Shown piece after piece: positions 1-6,092 of a stretch of 10,829 bases of DNA. Origin of the DNA: Syntrophomonadaceae bacterium. Lineage in GTDB: Bacteria; Bacillota; Syntrophomonadia; Syntrophomonadales; Syntrophomonadaceae. Made by a program: the position numbers and the translations under genes. The notes under the pieces are model-generated. The model ran no database searches. It was not told the DNA's origin and saw nothing but the letters and a program-made list of their open reading frames with translations. Position 1 is the stretch's first letter. Every line of letters begins with the position of its first letter. The DNA lies in contig JAQUBU010000058.1 in assembly GCA_028686565.1 (NCBI GenBank), forward strand, positions 1-10,829, in the 5' to 3' direction.

Positions 1-1
1 T

Positions 2-508
2 GTTGAGCCGCCTGAACCTGGAATTATGAAACGTTCACCCCGTCCCCGCAGTGAGGGTATCTTTGCTCGAAAATTGGGGTGGACAGTTTTTGGAAGGGGA
101 TTATTTATTGCTTTTGCTACCCTGACAGCATTTGTGATTGGGATGATTTATGCAGGGCTTAATAGTTTAGATCAATTAATGTTAGCCAGAAGCATGGCGT
201 TTACAACTTTGGTCATGGCTCAGCTGTTTTATGTTTTCGAATGTCGGTCTGAAGTATACTCTCCTTTTGAACTGGGTTTTTTTAAGAACAAATATCTGTT
301 ATCAGCAGTTTTGCTTTCAATTGCTATGCACTTATCAGCTATATATTTACCCTTTTTCCAGGAGATATTTAAAACAATGGCCTTAAATTGGCAGCACTGG
401 CTTATTATAATAGCTCTAGGCGGCAGTAGATTCATCATTAAATATATATTGTATACCTGGCAGCGGTTTTTAAAATTTCGCGGTAACTATGCTAAAATAA
501 ATGCTTAG
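2..508 (+). CDS. Calcium-type P-type ATPase, C-terminal part (5' end outside window)
   Basis: This is the last 168 codons of a membrane cation pump that uses ATP to move cations, probably Ca2+, across the cytoplasmic membrane. The frame is open from base 2. The ATG at 26 is an internal Met, because the eight codons before it (VEPPEPGI) belong to the conserved loop between M6 and M7 that reads DPPxPxIM in SERCA-type pumps, followed by the usual RxPRxxxEGIFAR stretch. Four hydrophobic segments follow at about residues 33-53, 64-80, 98-117 and 131-151 and fit M7 to M10 (Cation_ATPase_C domain). The FTTLVMAQLFYVFECRSE stretch in M8 is typical of bacterial YloB-like pumps. The catalytic P and N domains lie upstream of the window, so the ion cannot be confirmed. 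In B. subtilis yloB also precedes yloC (yicC), which supports the family call. Confidence 0.9.
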   Translation, partial: VEPPEPGIMKRSPRPRSEGIFARKLGWTVFGRGLFIAFATLTAFVIGMIYAGLNSLDQLMLARSMAFTTLVMAQLFYVFECRSEVYSPFELGFFKNKYLLSAVLLSIAMHLSAIYLPFFQEIFKTMALNWQHWLIIIALGGSRFIIKYILYTWQRFLKFRGNYAKINA

Positions 509-551
509 CAGGAGAGATTTGGTATATTTTACTGGCAATTAAATTAATTAC

Positions 552-568
552 GCAACTTTCGCAGTTGC
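552..568. repeat. Small perfect hairpin downstream of the ATPase gene
   Basis: GCAACT (552-557) and AGTTGC (563-568) form a perfect 6-bp stem with the 5-nt loop TTCGC. It lies 43 nt after the ATPase stop and is followed by AACTTTAAG, so it could be a weak transcription terminator for the pump gene. The stem is short and the following T run has only three residues, so that role is doubtful. Two more GCAACTT copies follow directly. Confidence 0.4.
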
Positions 569-597
569 AACTTTAAGCAACTTGATTCAGGAGCCTT

Positions 598-753
598 ATG
601 ATACCCTGCGAAGGCGAGATAAGAAAGGGATCGAGCGACAGGACGTCGCGAACGCGCTACCGACTATGGAAGAGAGGTTAGCGATACCCTTTAAGTGTCC
701 AGGCCTAAGCAATTGGTATCATTGAGCGACGGAGCAGGCACAGAAAAGCTGTG
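598..753 (+). other. Putative structured RNA or palindromic element upstream of dapF
   Basis: ATGATACC (598-605) and GGTATCAT (715-722) are a perfect 8-bp inverted repeat enclosing 125 nt. Inside it, AAAGGG (624-629) pairs with CCCTTT (687-692). Within that stem are a 5-bp hairpin GCGAC-AGGAC-GTCGC (635-649) and an imperfect stem CGCTACC/GGTTAGCG (655-661 with 676-683, one bulged T). A further perfect hairpin CACAG-AAAAG-CTGTG (739-753) follows. GATACC is repeated at 683-688 and could compete for GGTATC at 715-720, giving two exclusive folds. What is seen is only pairing potential; a role as leader RNA, small RNA or mobile palindromic repeat is inference, and the family is not recognised. Confidence 0.4.
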
Positions 754-805
754 AATTTCTCTCGAGTGCGAAACTTGTATTAATTATTATGTATCTTGTA
801 ATCAA

Positions 806-812
806 AAGGAGG
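806..812 (+). promoter_or_regulatory. Ribosome binding site deciding the dapF start
   Basis: A perfect AAGGAGG lies 6 nt before the ATG at 819. The earlier in-frame ATG at 789 has no such site, and its ten extra residues (MYLVIKRRDY) would be encoded by the ribosome binding site itself, so 819 is the real start. Confidence 0.9.
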
Positions 813-818
813 GATTAT

Positions 819-1670
819 ATGAACTTTGCAAAAATGCATGGTCTAGGTAATAACTTTATCATAATAGAAGCTTCATCATGGGAGGAAGCCGGATGCCGCC
901 AAGACCTGGCGAAGGCCCTTTGTGACCGCAATTTTGGTATTGGTGCGGATGGTTTGGTCATTGTTGGTAATGATAACGATATGGATATGTTTATGCGAAT
1001 ATTTAACCCTGATGGATCAGAACCTGAAATGTGCGGAAATGGAATTCGATGTGCAGCTCGCTATGCTTATGAAAATAAGCTGGTTGAAAAAAGGATAATA
1101 TCAGTTAAGACATTAGCTGGTCCCCGCTATCCGGAAATTATTATTCGTGATGGTAATATACAATCAGTTCGGGTCGATATGGGTGAGCCGATTTTAAAAC
1201 GAGATTTAATTCCCATGAATGGGAAAGGAAGCAATGTTGAAGTGCCGTTGCAGACAGGCGGTCAGCATTTTGTTATCACGGGAGTATCTATGGGCAACCC
1301 CCATTGTATAATATTTGTTGAAGACATAAATGATGTACCGATAAATCGTTGGGGACCTCTTATTGAAAATCACCAAATATTTCCAGCCAAAACCAATGTT
1401 GAATTTGTTCAGGTACTTGGCAAAAATGAAATAGTTATGAGAGTCTGGGAAAGAGGTGCCGGGGTTACTCTGGCTTGTGGAACAGGTGCCTGTGCTACAT
1501 TGGTTGCTGCGGTACTCAACGATAAGAGCGAACGCAAAGCTACAATTCACCTTTTGGGCGGCGATCTTCAGATCGAATGGAGTTCAGAAAACAATCATAT
1601 ATATATGACCGGACCTGCAGTTGAAGTTTTTAAAGGTTTTATCGAGATGGACAAGCTCTTTGAAGTATAA
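819..1670 (+). CDS. dapF: Diaminopimelate epimerase
   Basis: DapF is a cytoplasmic, cofactor-independent racemase that converts LL-diaminopimelate to meso-diaminopimelate, the cross-linking amino acid of peptidoglycan and direct precursor of lysine. The 283-residue product has the family length and begins MNFAKMHGLGNNF, the usual N-terminus. Both catalytic cysteines are present: Cys72 in PEMCGNGIRC and Cys220 in LACGTGACAT, each in one of the two mirror-image halves of the fold. The NPDGSEPE and MGNPHC stretches are also typical. The start at 819 was chosen from the perfect AAGGAGG 6 nt upstream and from homologue length. The aminotransferase that makes its substrate follows after 18 nt, so the two almost certainly share a transcript. 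No substitution of a key residue is seen. Confidence 0.97.
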   Translation: MNFAKMHGLGNNFIIIEASSWEEAGCRQDLAKALCDRNFGIGADGLVIVGNDNDMDMFMRIFNPDGSEPEMCGNGIRCAARYAYENKLVEKRIISVKTLAGPRYPEIIIRDGNIQSVRVDMGEPILKRDLIPMNGKGSNVEVPLQTGGQHFVITGVSMGNPHCIIFVEDINDVPINRWGPLIENHQIFPAKTNVEFVQVLGKNEIVMRVWERGAGVTLACGTGACATLVAAVLNDKSERKATIHLLGGDLQIEWSSENNHIYMTGPAVEVFKGFIEMDKLFEV

Positions 1671-1688
1671 TATAAGGAGGAAAGTTGA

Positions 1689-2861
1689 ATGAGAGAAAGT
1701 TCAGCTATGCAAAGCCTGCCCCCCTATTTGTTTGCCAGGATAGAAAAAAAGATTGCTGATGCCAAGGAAAAAGGAATAGATATCATTAATTTGGGAATAG
1801 GCGACCCAGATCAACCAACACCAGGACATATAATCGAAAAAATGGCGGAAGCCATTAATGACTCTGCCAATCACCAGTATCCCAGTTCGGCAGGGTTACT
1901 GCAATTTAGGGAAGCGGTAGCCGGGTGGTACAGACAAAGATTTGGAGTTGAGGTTAATCCGAAAAGCGAAGTAGTATCTTTGTTGGGTTCAAAGGAAGGA
2001 ATTGCTCATATTTCTTTTGCTTATTTGGACAAGGGAGATATTAATCTGGTTCCAGACCCGGGATATCCGGTTTATGGAGTAGGGACTCTTTTAGCTGGCG
2101 GTGTGCCTTATACTGTGCCCTTAAAAGAAGAAAATTCTTTTCTGCCGGTTTTGGAGGATATACCTGCCGATGTTGCAAGTCTTGCTAAACTTATGTTTAT
2201 CAGCTATCCCAATAATCCCACTGGGGCAGTTGCCGACCTGCATTTTTTTGAGAAGGTAGTAGAATTTGCCAAGACCTATGATATTCTGGTATGTCATGAT
2301 GGGCCGTACTCAGAGGTTGCTTTTGATGGCTTAAAGGTTCCCAGCTTTTTGGAAGCCAAAGGGGCTAAAGATATCGGAATAGAGTTTCACTCTTTGTCCA
2401 AAACCTATAACATGACTGGCTGGAGATTGGGATGGGCAGCCGGTAATCCTGATGCTATTGAAGTTCTGGGCAGATTCAAGTCCAATGTTGATTCCGGGGT
2501 ATTTCAAGCCATACAATATGCAGGCATGGCAGCTTTAAAAGGACCTCAGGATTGTGTGCGTGATATGCAGATTATTTATCAGCAGCGAAGGGATGTAGTC
2601 CAGGCAGGTTTGGAAAAGATGGGATGGCAAACAAAACCACCCCAGGGGAGTTTATACTTTTGGGTGCCGGTACCCAAAGGTTATACGGCAGAGTCATTTG
2701 CAGAACTGGTTTTGGAAAAAGCGGGAGTTATTATAACTCCCGGCAACGGATATGGCGAATATGGAGAAGGTTATTTCAGAATAGCTCTAACGGTTAGCAG
2801 CGCAAGGATGGTAGAAGCATTTGAACGCATGGCAAAAGCAATAGGAAAGGTTGATTTTTAG
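1689..2861 (+). CDS. dapL: LL-diaminopimelate aminotransferase (DapL type)
   Basis: This is a pyridoxal-phosphate fold-type I aminotransferase of 390 residues. The N-terminus (SLPPYLFARIEKKI, then LGIGDPDQPTP) resembles the DapL group that converts tetrahydrodipicolinate and glutamate directly to LL-diaminopimelate, bypassing acylated intermediates. Visible PLP residues are Asn176 in YPNNPTG, Asp204 and Tyr207 in HDGPYSEV, the Schiff-base Lys238 in SLSKTYNMTGWRLGW, and Arg364 in YFRIAL, which should bind the substrate carboxylate. AAGGAGG (1674-1680) stands 8 nt before the ATG. Placement directly after dapF supports the diaminopimelate role: DapL makes exactly the substrate DapF uses. Close relatives are often annotated as aspartate or generic class I/II aminotransferases, so substrate is inferred from subgroup resemblance and context, not from a diagnostic residue. 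The stop codon abuts the yicC start. Confidence 0.85.
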   Translation: MRESSAMQSLPPYLFARIEKKIADAKEKGIDIINLGIGDPDQPTPGHIIEKMAEAINDSANHQYPSSAGLLQFREAVAGWYRQRFGVEVNPKSEVVSLLGSKEGIAHISFAYLDKGDINLVPDPGYPVYGVGTLLAGGVPYTVPLKEENSFLPVLEDIPADVASLAKLMFISYPNNPTGAVADLHFFEKVVEFAKTYDILVCHDGPYSEVAFDGLKVPSFLEAKGAKDIGIEFHSLSKTYNMTGWRLGWAAGNPDAIEVLGRFKSNVDSGVFQAIQYAGMAALKGPQDCVRDMQIIYQQRRDVVQAGLEKMGWQTKPPQGSLYFWVPVPKGYTAESFAELVLEKAGVIITPGNGYGEYGEGYFRIALTVSSARMVEAFERMAKAIGKVDF

Positions 2862-3740
2862 ATGGTAAAAAGTATGACGGGATTTGGACGCAGTCAAGTT
2901 ATTGACAGCGGGTATCAGGTAAGCTGTGAAATTAAGTCGGTTAATCACCGTTTCCTGGATTTTTATATACGTTTATCACGCCGCTATAATATACTTGAGG
3001 AAAGAATCAAGGAAGAAGCTAAAAAATATGCCCAAAGAGGTCGGCTTGAAATTAGCATTAATATTGAGAAAGTAGGTGAATCCGCGCGTAATATCAAGCT
3101 TGACAAAGAATTGGCGATGGCTTATTATAACTATTTGAAGGAATTAGCAGAAAAACTAAATATATCGCAGGAAATTAAAGTTGTTGACCTTTTTCGCCTG
3201 CCAGAGGTGTTTTCACTGCAAGATGAAAAAGAAGATTTGGAAGTTGTATGGAATGTTCTTCAGCAGTCGATAGAAACTGCCATGAACAGTATGGTTGAGA
3301 TGCGCTGCAAAGAAGGACAAAACTTAGCTGCAGATATATTAAAACGCAATGCTTTCATATTATCCTTGGTGGAAAAGCTCGAAGCCAGAAATCCTGATGT
3401 TGCCTTGGAATACAGTGACAAACTGCGCAAGAGAATTAGTGAACTAATTCCCCATGAAGCTTTCGATGAACATCGAATTATTCAGGAAGCAGCTATTTTT
3501 GCTGATAAAGCCAACATTACTGAGGAAATCGTACGGCTCAAAAGCCATGTAGGGCATCTGAGTGATCTGGTAGCAAGTGGAGAAACCATCGGTCGCAAAT
3601 GTGATTTTCTGGTACAGGAAATGTTTAGAGAAATTAACACTATAGCATCCAAAGCCAACGATTTGGCAATGAGCCAGGTTGTGGTAGAGGCTAAAGCAGA
3701 ACTCGAAAAGATCAGAGAACAGTTGCAAAATATTGAATAA
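2862..3740 (+). CDS. yicC: YicC/YloC family endoribonuclease
   Basis: The 292-residue product has the full YicC architecture: an N-terminal YicC-like domain (SMTGFGR at 4-10, SVNHRFLD at 26-33) and the C-terminal DUF1732 domain with DEHRIIQE (202-209), DKANITEE (215-222) and FLVQEMFREINTIASK ending at 264. The acidic residues and histidine of the C-terminal motifs fit metal-dependent RNA cleavage; E. coli YicC and B. subtilis YloC have been described as endoribonucleases. A charged, probably helical tail (about 270-292) ends the protein. The ATG follows the dapL stop with no gap, and only a modest AGGAAAGG (2843-2850) lies upstream, so translation is probably coupled to dapL. Family members begin MIKSMTGFGR or similar, which fixes the start. 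Its physiological targets here are unknown. Confidence 0.93.
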   Translation: MVKSMTGFGRSQVIDSGYQVSCEIKSVNHRFLDFYIRLSRRYNILEERIKEEAKKYAQRGRLEISINIEKVGESARNIKLDKELAMAYYNYLKELAEKLNISQEIKVVDLFRLPEVFSLQDEKEDLEVVWNVLQQSIETAMNSMVEMRCKEGQNLAADILKRNAFILSLVEKLEARNPDVALEYSDKLRKRISELIPHEAFDEHRIIQEAAIFADKANITEEIVRLKSHVGHLSDLVASGETIGRKCDFLVQEMFREINTIASKANDLAMSQVVVEAKAELEKIREQLQNIE

Positions 3741-3742
3741 CC

Positions 3743-3770
3743 AGGAGGTGAATCCGGGTTTACCCGGAAA
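3743..3770 (+). promoter_or_regulatory. remA ribosome binding site with hairpin in the spacer
   Basis: The strong Shine-Dalgarno sequence AGGAGGTG (3743-3750) lies too far from the remA start to work in linear form: 22 nt separate its GGAGG core from ATG 3771. The spacer holds a perfect 6-bp hairpin with a 4-nt loop, TCCGGG (3753-3758), TTTA, CCCGGA (3763-3768), flanked by AA on both sides. If folded, it shortens the effective spacing to 6 nt (9 nt for ATG 3774). There is no in-frame ATG, GTG or TTG between the Shine-Dalgarno sequence and 3771. No T run follows, so it is not a terminator. Confidence 0.75.
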
Positions 3771-4034
3771 ATGATGGATATTAAGCTCGTTAACATTGGT
3801 TTTGGAAATATCGTTGCTGCCAATCGTATAGTTGCTATTGTCAGCCCTGAGTCAGCTCCTATAAAGCGTATAATTCAGGAGGCCAGGGAAAAAGGAGTTC
3901 TTATTGATGCTACTTATGGCCGCAGAACCAGAGCTGTCATAATAGCTGATAGTGCACATGTTATATTATCAGCCGTTCAGCCTGAAACAGTAGCCAACCG
4001 TCTGACTTCCAAAGAAATTAGTGAAGAGGTTTAA
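3771..4034 (+). CDS. remA: RemA-like DNA-binding regulator (DUF370)
   Basis: RemA proteins are small ring-forming DNA-binding proteins; in B. subtilis RemA activates biofilm matrix and osmoprotection genes. The product of 86-87 residues matches the family along its length: DIKLVNIGFGNIV, then NRIVAIVSPESAPIKRII, then LIDATYGRRTRAVII and HVILSAVQPETVANRL. The paired arginines of YGRRTR, residues 51-52 here (50-51 from the second Met), correspond to the DNA-contacting pair reported for B. subtilis RemA. Two adjacent ATG codons are possible starts; alignment of MDIK with the MTIK start of B. subtilis favours 3774, and I mark the longer option. The start region has an unusual hairpin spacer, annotated separately. 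It lies 30 nt after yicC and 17 nt before gmk, as in other Firmicutes. Target genes in this organism cannot be told from the window. Confidence 0.93.
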   Translation: MMDIKLVNIGFGNIVAANRIVAIVSPESAPIKRIIQEAREKGVLIDATYGRRTRAVIIADSAHVILSAVQPETVANRLTSKEISEEV

Positions 4035-4051
4035 GCAGCAGGAAGTGTGAT

Positions 4052-4645
4052 ATGTATTTTACCAGAAAAGGTATATTGTTTATAATATCAGGGCCTTCTG
4101 GAGTGGGTAAAGGAACATTAAAGAGGGCTTTGCTCTCTAAGATGAGTGATATGCGAGTATCTGTGTCAGTTACTACTCGTCTGCCTAGAGACGGAGAAAT
4201 AGAAGGAAAACACTATTTCTTTGTTAATCACCATGAATTCGAAGAGATGAAAAAGCGCAACGAATTCTTGGAATGTGCAGAGGTTTATACCAACAGCTAT
4301 GGAACCCCTCGAAGTTTTGTTATGGATAATTTGGAACGCGGCTGTGATGTTTTACTGGAGATCGACATACAGGGTGCCTTGCAGGTCAAGCATTCTATGC
4401 CATCAGGAGTATTTATTTTTATTTCACCGCCCAATATGGAAGAACTAGCATCAAGATTGCTATCCCGGGGGCAGGACTCCCAGGATAGTATATATTTGCG
4501 TTTGGCTGCCAGTGAAGATGAGTTAAAGCAGATTAGATGTTATGATTATTTAGTAATCAATGATGAGATAGATGAAGCCCTGGAGAAAATAAAAGCAATA
4601 ATTGTTGCTGAACGCTGTCGGCTTGAAAATATTGATTTGAGGTGA
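4052..4645 (+). CDS. gmk: Guanylate kinase
   Basis: Gmk is the cytoplasmic enzyme that phosphorylates GMP (and dGMP) to GDP with ATP, an essential step of guanine nucleotide synthesis and recycling. The 197-residue product carries the P-loop GPSGVGKG at residues 14-21 near the N-terminus, then the GMP-binding stretch SVTTRLPRDGE (39-49) with Arg43 and Arg46 followed by GKHYFF, the LLEIDIQGA motif of the core, and the C-terminal YDYLVIND helix-strand typical of the family. The length is slightly below the usual 200-210 residues but no domain is missing. AGGAAG (4040-4045) sits 6 nt before the ATG. The gene ends inside the ribosome binding site of rpoZ, so both are probably translated in a coupled fashion. 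The same neighbours (remA before, rpoZ after) occur in Bacillus. Confidence 0.97.
   Translation: MYFTRKGILFIISGPSGVGKGTLKRALLSKMSDMRVSVSVTTRLPRDGEIEGKHYFFVNHHEFEEMKKRNEFLECAEVYTNSYGTPRSFVMDNLERGCDVLLEIDIQGALQVKHSMPSGVFIFISPPNMEELASRLLSRGQDSQDSIYLRLAASEDELKQIRCYDYLVINDEIDEALEKIKAIIVAERCRLENIDLR
4639..4645 (+). promoter_or_regulatory. rpoZ ribosome binding site overlapping the gmk stop codon
   Basis: GAGGTGA contains the gmk stop codon TGA (4643-4645) and lies 5 nt before ATG 4651. It supports 4651 as the rpoZ start over the GTG at 4642, which lies inside this site. Confidence 0.8.
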
Positions 4646-4650
4646 TTTTA

Positions 4651-4836
4651 ATGACTCCTTCTTCTACTAAAGACCTTATGGAAATAGGTGAAAGTAAATA
4701 TGCAGTAGTAGTTGCAGTAGCGAAAAGAGCTCGCGTTTTATCCGAAAGAAAGAGAAACGATGAAAACTACAGACTATCGTCAATGGTTTCCAATGCACTT
4801 GATGATATTATGAAAGGCCGGATCAAAATAGACTAG
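4651..4836 (+). CDS. rpoZ: RNA polymerase omega subunit
   Basis: Omega binds the beta-prime subunit of RNA polymerase and helps its folding and assembly. The 61-residue product has the core helix motif SKYAVVVAVAKRAR (residues 15-28), the most conserved stretch of the family, and a C-terminal SNALDDIMKGRI segment matching the usual ALEEIxxGKI. It is at the short end for bacterial omega (commonly about 65-90 residues), as often in Firmicutes. The sequence between the motifs is rich in Arg, Lys and Asn. The ATG at 4651 was chosen because GAGGTGA lies 5 nt upstream; the GTG at 4642 would add only MIL and lacks its own site. The start is 6 nt downstream of the gmk stop. Small size makes homology-based calls weaker, but motif plus the gmk-coaBC context is convincing. 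Confidence 0.93.
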   Translation: MTPSSTKDLMEIGESKYAVVVAVAKRARVLSERKRNDENYRLSSMVSNALDDIMKGRIKID

Positions 4837-4854
4837 TATCAATTGCGGTATGTT

Positions 4855-4862
4855 AAAGGAGG
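4855..4862 (+). promoter_or_regulatory. Ribosome binding site deciding the coaBC GTG start
   Basis: AAAGGAGG lies 8 nt before the in-frame GTG at 4871. The longer frame begins at ATG 4850, which is upstream of this site and has no Shine-Dalgarno sequence of its own. Confidence 0.85.
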
Positions 4863-4870
4863 CAGGATCA

Positions 4871-6076
4871 GTGTCAAAAACAGTTGGAATAGGTATTACC
4901 GGTGGTATTGCAGTCTATAAGATCGCTGAATTGGTTAGTCGCTTAAGAAAGAATGACATTGATGTTATTGTAATGATGACTGAATCGGCAACCAAATTTG
5001 TTTCGCCGTTAACATTCAGAACATTATCAGGCCGGGAAGTATTAACTGATTTATGGCAGGAATCCAGGGAATGGAAAGTCCAACATATAGGTGCAGCAGA
5101 AGATCTCGATTTGCTGGTAATTGCCCCCGCAACGGCAAATTTTATTGCCAAGATGGCGCACGGAATCGGCGATGACCTCCTATCGACTATAGTTCTTGCT
5201 AATACCGCTCCGGTTTTAGTAGTACCTTCGATGAACACCAACATGTATAAAAACTTTATTGTTCAGGATAATATCAAAAAATTAAGTGATTACGGATGCA
5301 AGTTTATGGACCCTGATACGGGAATGTTGGCTTGTGGTACAAGCGGTCAGGGCAGATTGCCTGATGTTAATGATATTTATGAGCAAATCAACAAGCTGCT
5401 CTTCACTAAAAAGGATTTGTTTGGCAAACGCTTAATGGTTAACGCCGGAACCACTTGCGAGGATATTGATCCAGTGCGGTTTATAGCTAATCGCGGTACT
5501 GGAAAAATGGGTTATTGCATTGCGCAGGAAGCGGTTAACCGTGGTGCTGATGTTATACTGGTAACAGGTCGTTCCCATCTCGAAACCCCCAAAGATGTAA
5601 AAGTTTTTAATGTATGGGGTGCCGAGGAAATGTGCGAAGTAATGCTGAGAAATCAGCCAGCCTGTGACATCATTATTGGTGCAGCTGCAGTTGGTGATTT
5701 TAGGATAGCTAAAGCTGCCGAGCAGAAGATAAAGAAAAAGGATGATCGCTCGGAAAAATTAATTGTTGAACTGGTAGGTACCCCGGATATACTAAAAGAG
5801 ATGGGCAAGAATAAAGTGCCTGATCAGATCATGGTGGGATTCGCGGCGGAAACGGAGAATCTCATTGCCAATGCCCAAAAGAAATTGAAAAGCAAGAATC
5901 TTGATTTTATAGTTGCTAATGATGTTACCATGGAGGGAGCAGGATTTGCTGCCGATACCAACATTGTTTCTATAATAGAACGCAGTGGAACAATAAACTC
6001 GCTACCCAAAATGAGCAAGCAAGAAGTAGCAGCTGCCATAATTGACAAAGTAGTTGAACTGGTAAAAAAGAACTAA
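4871..6076 (+). CDS. coaBC: Bifunctional phosphopantothenoylcysteine decarboxylase / phosphopantothenate-cysteine ligase
   Basis: CoaBC performs two steps of coenzyme A synthesis: CoaB joins cysteine to 4'-phosphopantothenate using a nucleotide triphosphate, and CoaC, an FMN enzyme, decarboxylates the product to 4'-phosphopantetheine. The 401-residue protein has CoaC first (about 1-180): GITGGIAVYK (8-17), catalytic His72 in VQHIGAAED, IAPATANF, the PxMNxxM motif VPSMNTNM with Asn122, and flap Cys155 in LACGTSGQGRLPD. CoaB follows (about 185-401) with IDPVRFIANRGTGKMG, AAAVGDF, QKIKKK (the catalytic lysine region) and VGFAAET. The nucleotide-site entry reads NAGTTCED where most homologues read TAGGTRE or SAGPTRE; this is a mild divergence without obvious loss of function. 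The GTG start was chosen from AAAGGAGG 8 nt upstream. It lies 34 nt after rpoZ and 16 nt before metK. Confidence 0.96.
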   Translation: MSKTVGIGITGGIAVYKIAELVSRLRKNDIDVIVMMTESATKFVSPLTFRTLSGREVLTDLWQESREWKVQHIGAAEDLDLLVIAPATANFIAKMAHGIGDDLLSTIVLANTAPVLVVPSMNTNMYKNFIVQDNIKKLSDYGCKFMDPDTGMLACGTSGQGRLPDVNDIYEQINKLLFTKKDLFGKRLMVNAGTTCEDIDPVRFIANRGTGKMGYCIAQEAVNRGADVILVTGRSHLETPKDVKVFNVWGAEEMCEVMLRNQPACDIIIGAAAVGDFRIAKAAEQKIKKKDDRSEKLIVELVGTPDILKEMGKNKVPDQIMVGFAAETENLIANAQKKLKSKNLDFIVANDVTMEGAGFAADTNIVSIIERSGTINSLPKMSKQEVAAAIIDKVVELVKKN

Positions 6077-6092
6077 GTTAGGAGTTGGTGTA

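Larger units (their letters stand above)
509..818. other. 310-bp non-coding gap rich in inverted repeats
   Basis: I see no convincing gene between the ATPase stop and the dapF start. The gap holds a series of short perfect hairpins and a larger nested inverted repeat, annotated separately. Its middle (601-680) is about 55% G+C by hand count, higher than the flanking genes appear. GAGCGAC occurs twice (633-639 and 724-730) and GCAACTT three times (552-558, 567-573, 577-583). I found no T-box motif (AGGGTGG-ACC), lysine riboswitch core or S-box core, although dapF would be a plausible target for lysine control. No sigma-A promoter with a good -35 and -10 at proper spacing stands out. It could be a leader RNA, a small RNA gene, or a decayed palindromic repeat element. 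Confidence 0.6.

Noticed and set aside
26..28. ATG 26 as the start of a 160-residue membrane protein
   Set aside because: The frame is open from base 2 and the codons before the ATG encode the conserved EPPEPGI part of the pump loop, so this Met is internal to a gene cut by the window edge.
789..791. ATG 789 as the dapF start
   Set aside because: No ribosome binding site precedes it, and the added residues would be encoded by the AAGGAGG site that serves ATG 819.
775..802. Promoter with TTGTAT (775-780) and TGTAAT (797-802), 16-nt spacer
   Set aside because: The -35 matches only three of six positions, and transcription would begin inside the dapF ribosome binding site.
509..818. Lysine riboswitch or T-box leader ahead of dapF
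   Set aside because: I looked for the T-box AGGGTGG-ACC sequence and for the lysine riboswitch core and found neither. The region is structured but does not match a family I know.
3753..3768. Terminator between yicC and remA
   Set aside because: The hairpin is short and is followed by AAAATGATGG, not a T run, and it lies between a Shine-Dalgarno sequence and a start codon.
3482..3823. Minus-strand open frames of about 100 codons overlapping yicC, remA, dapF and coaBC
   Set aside because: They are shadows of well-recognised plus-strand genes, show no domain I recognise, and lack ribosome binding sites that would justify them.
4850..4852. ATG 4850 as the coaBC start
   Set aside because: It lies before the AAAGGAGG site, has no site of its own, and homologues begin close to the SKTVGIGITGG stretch encoded after GTG 4871.
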